Origin: Pseudomonadota bacterium
GTDB taxonomy: Bacteria; Pseudomonadota; Alphaproteobacteria; Acetobacterales; Acetobacteraceae
Length of the DNA stretch: 9,215 bases
Direction of reading: 5' to 3'
NCBI GenBank assembly: GCA_023390705.1
Contig: JAEWCI010000473.1
Coordinates: 1 to 9,215 of the forward strand
Part shown: piece by piece, positions 7,354 to 9,215 of the stretch
Position numbering within the stretch: position 1 is the stretch's first letter
Layout: every line of letters begins with the position of its first letter
Made by a program: the position numbers and the translations under genes
The notes under the pieces: generated by a model
The model's input: the letters and a program-made list of their open reading frames with translations, nothing else
Told to the model about the DNA's origin: nothing
Databases searched by the model: none

Positions 7354-8142
7354 ATGGCGCGCCGCATCATCGACATCTCCGTGCCGCTGAAAGCCGGCAT
7401 CCGCAGCGACCCCGCGGGGTCGGAGCCGAAGATCCAGTATTTCACCCACAAGCAGACCGCGAGCCGCATGGCGGACTACATGGGCGTTTCGGTGGATGCC
7501 CTGCCGGAAGGCGAATATGCGGCGGTGGAACGGGTGGACATCTCCACCCATAACGGCACGCATCTGGACGCGCCCTACCACTATTTCTCCCGCATGAATG
7601 AGCGGCTGGTACCGGGCGGCGAGCCGAGCTGGAAGATCGACCAGGTGCCGCTGGAATGGTGCTTCCAGCCCGCCGTGAAGCTGGATTTCCGCCATTTCGA
7701 GGATGGCTACATCGTCCAGCCCGGCGATGTGGAGGCGGAGCTGAAGCGCATCGGCCACAGCCTGAGGCCGCTGGAGATCGTGGTGGTGAACACCCGCGCC
7801 GGCAGCCGCTATGGCGAGGACGACTACGTGGATTCCGGCTGCGGCATGTCCAAGGCGGCGACGCTGTGGATGCTGGAACGCGGCGTGCGCGTGGTGGGCA
7901 CCGATGGCTGGTCCTGGGACCCGCCCTTCAGCTTCACGAAGAAGCGCATCGCCGCCGGCGGATCGCCCGACCTGATCTGGGAAGGCCACCGGGCGGGGCG
8001 GGAGATCGGCTACAGCCATATCGAGAAGCTGCACAACCTGGAAGTGCTGCCGCCCGATGGCTTCCAGGTGGCCTGCTTCCCCGTGAAGGTGCACCAGGGC
8101 TCGGCGGGCTGGGGCCGCGCCGTGGCGATCATCGACGACTGA
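7354..8142 (+). CDS. Cyclase family metal-dependent hydrolase (kynurenine formamidase / isatin hydrolase fold)
   Basis: The 262-residue product belongs to the family of bacterial kynurenine formamidase (KynB), isatin hydrolase and so-called cyclases, which hydrolyse amide bonds with bound metal. The metal signature HxGTHxDxPxH is intact as H66-N-G-T-H70-L-D72-A-P-Y-H76. H212 and E224 are 12 residues apart, the same spacing as the catalytic His and Glu of KynB. CGMSKAATLWMLERGVRVVGTD (163-184) is a conserved core of the family. At 262 residues it is longer than KynB (about 210), mainly through an N-terminal insertion at about 28-60, and is nearer isatin hydrolase in size. No signal peptide is seen, so it is probably cytoplasmic. 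No kynureninase or tryptophan dioxygenase gene is nearby, so a tryptophan role is not supported. The substrate is unknown. Confidence 0.92.
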   Translation: MARRIIDISVPLKAGIRSDPAGSEPKIQYFTHKQTASRMADYMGVSVDALPEGEYAAVERVDISTHNGTHLDAPYHYFSRMNERLVPGGEPSWKIDQVPLEWCFQPAVKLDFRHFEDGYIVQPGDVEAELKRIGHSLRPLEIVVVNTRAGSRYGEDDYVDSGCGMSKAATLWMLERGVRVVGTDGWSWDPPFSFTKKRIAAGGSPDLIWEGHRAGREIGYSHIEKLHNLEVLPPDGFQVACFPVKVHQGSAGWGRAVAIIDD

Positions 8143-8146
8143 TCGC

Positions 8147-8180
8147 GGCGGCCATTGAGGCCGGTCCGTCAATGGCCGCC
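8147..8180. terminator. Hairpin between convergent genes, probable bidirectional terminator
   Basis: GGCGGCCATTGA (8147-8158) and TCAATGGCCGCC (8169-8180) form a perfect 12-bp stem with a 10-base loop, starting 5 bases after the cyclase stop. A second smaller stem, CGCCGC (8193-8198) with GCGGCG (8202-8207), lies just after the minus-strand stop. Neither direction has a T-run, so termination may be only partly intrinsic. Position and symmetry suggest it serves both genes. Confidence 0.6.
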
Positions 8181-8210
8181 TCACCACCCCGTCGCCGCCG
8201 TGCGGCGGGA

Positions 8211-9215
8211 TCAGGGCGGCGCGCCGATGACGAAGGTGAGCAATTGCCGGCTGTCCGGCAGCGGCCGCTGTGCCACCTGCTCCGCATGGCGCAGCGCCAT
8301 CCAGAGCATGAAGCGTTCCTGCGCCGTGTCGTCGCCCAGCAGGTCCTCCGCCCTCGGCAGGATGCCGGGCGACCAGTGCAGCGCCTCTCCCGTGAAGAGG
8401 ACCTGGACGCGCACGGATTCCTTGTCCTCCGCCAGCCGCATCCGCACCGTCATTGTGGGCAGGGCGCGGGCGTGCAGCGCCTCCGCCAACTCCGTCAGCG
8501 CCTGTTCCAGCCGCGTCAGGGCTTCCTTCCGCAGCCCCCAGGCACCGCCGATCCGGGCGCAGCGGTCGAGCAGGTCCCGCGCGGCCGCCGGCCCGAGCGC
8601 CACCTGGAAGGAAGCGCGCCGGATGACGAGGGGCAGGGTCGCCAGATGCAGCCCCAGGGCCAGCGCCGCGCCGGCCATGACCGGGGAGCGCAGCGCGACG
8701 GGCAGGTCCTCCAGCAGTTCCCGCGGCGCGGCCAGGGTGAACAGCGCCGCGGCCAGGGCCAGGCCCACCACCAGGGTGCGCCTTGTGTCCAGCGCCCGCG
8801 CGGCGATGGTCTGGCACCCGCCGGCCATCATGAAGCAGCCCATGTAGAGCAGCAGCGCCGCCTGCACCGGCGGGGGAATGGCGACCAGCAGCGCCGCCGC
8901 CTTCGGCATGAAGGCGAGCAGGAGAAGCACGCAGGAACCGGCGATGACGACCAAGCGGCTGAGCACCCGGGCATGGATGGCGAAGGCGGTGCCGGCGCTG
9001 GAGACGCCCGGCGCCATGGCACCAAGCGCGCCGGCGATGGTCACGGCAAGGGAGGCGCCAAGCAGCCCGCGGCGGATCGGGCCACCATCCGGCCGCCGCC
9101 AATTCGCATCGCCCGCCCGCTGCATGCTCAGCAGCGAACTCTGCCAGGAGAGCAGGTTGGCCAGGATGCCGATCAGGAAGGCCGGCAGCAGCGCCAGGTT
9201 CAACCCTGCCGAGAG
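8211..9215 (-). CDS. NCS2 (xanthine/uracil) permease-like protein with a C-terminal GHKL-like cytoplasmic domain (5' end outside window)
   Basis: The frame is open from the right edge to TGA at 8213-8211, giving 334 visible residues. The TTG at 9203 is internal, since LSGR and more lie upstream in frame. The first ~195 visible residues are membrane segments of the nucleobase-cation symporter 2 fold. The clearest landmark is FMPKAAALLVAIPPPVQAAL (coded about 8909-8850), matching the FPKLGALLASIPxPV block of xanthine/uracil permeases. By-eye alignment with UraA shows the substrate-binding Glu and His positions and the NxGxxxxT signature replaced (AGTAFAIHAR at about 8996-8967). About 135 soluble residues follow (8214-8618), longer than the usual NCS2 tail, with the layout of a degenerate RsbW-type ATPase. 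The protein may transport, or may be a sensor built on a permease scaffold; that is inference. It converges on the cyclase gene, and there is no sign that the two are co-regulated. Confidence 0.78.
   Translation of the reverse strand, partial: LSAGLNLALLPAFLIGILANLLSWQSSLLSMQRAGDANWRRPDGGPIRRGLLGASLAVTIAGALGAMAPGVSSAGTAFAIHARVLSRLVVIAGSCVLLLLAFMPKAAALLVAIPPPVQAALLLYMGCFMMAGGCQTIAARALDTRRTLVVGLALAAALFTLAAPRELLEDLPVALRSPVMAGAALALGLHLATLPLVIRRASFQVALGPAAARDLLDRCARIGGAWGLRKEALTRLEQALTELAEALHARALPTMTVRMRLAEDKESVRVQVLFTGEALHWSPGILPRAEDLLGDDTAQERFMLWMALRHAEQVAQRPLPDSRQLLTFVIGAPP

Noticed and set aside
8155..8847. 230-residue + strand frame rich in Ser/Arg/Ala
   Set aside because: It lies opposite the NCS2-like gene, has no recognisable domain, and overlaps the terminator hairpin.
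7102..9102. 666-residue minus-strand open frame spanning the permease end, the cyclase gene and the NCS2-like gene
   Set aside because: It covers three recognisable genes, including one on the same strand in another frame. Its composition is Arg/Gly/Ala-rich and it shows no domain.

Overview
This is a very GC-rich stretch (roughly 70% by eye) with dense co-directional genes, short gaps and strong G/C third-position bias. Gene content and codon style suggest an alphaproteobacterium, most likely Acetobacteraceae of the Roseomonas type. That placement is an inference from style, not from a marker gene. No RNA gene, CRISPR array, insertion sequence or integrase is visible. The window is cut inside a gene at both ends.

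Region 1 (1-4383, + strand) is a tight four-gene cluster: a D-2-hydroxyacid dehydrogenase missing its N-terminus, an MmgE/PrpD-family protein, a luciferase-like flavin-dependent oxidoreductase and a beta-lactamase-fold serine hydrolase. Gaps are 11, 5 and 24 bases, so it reads as one operon. The four enzyme types could together oxidise, dehydrate or decarboxylate, and hydrolyse an organic acid or ester, but the substrate cannot be read from the sequence.

Region 2 (4384-7252, + strand) begins with a 126-base gap holding GC-rich inverted repeats and a 27-base dyad with half-sites TGAGAATG and CATTCTCA. The dyad looks like a Fur-type operator. It precedes a periplasmic ferric-iron binding protein (FbpA type) and a fused two-domain permease (FbpB type). 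The partner ATPase gene is not in the window.

Region 3 (7253-8142, + strand) is a 101-base gap and a cyclase-family metal hydrolase with all expected catalytic residues.

Region 4 (8143-9215) is a convergent junction with a 12-bp-stem hairpin, then a minus-strand gene whose 5' end lies beyond the right edge. It encodes the C-terminal half of an NCS2 (xanthine/uracil) permease-like protein. The residues that normally bind nucleobase appear replaced, and about 135 C-terminal residues resemble a degenerate RsbW-like GHKL ATPase domain. This is the most unusual item in the window. The long minus-strand open frames under the + strand genes are GC-driven shadows.
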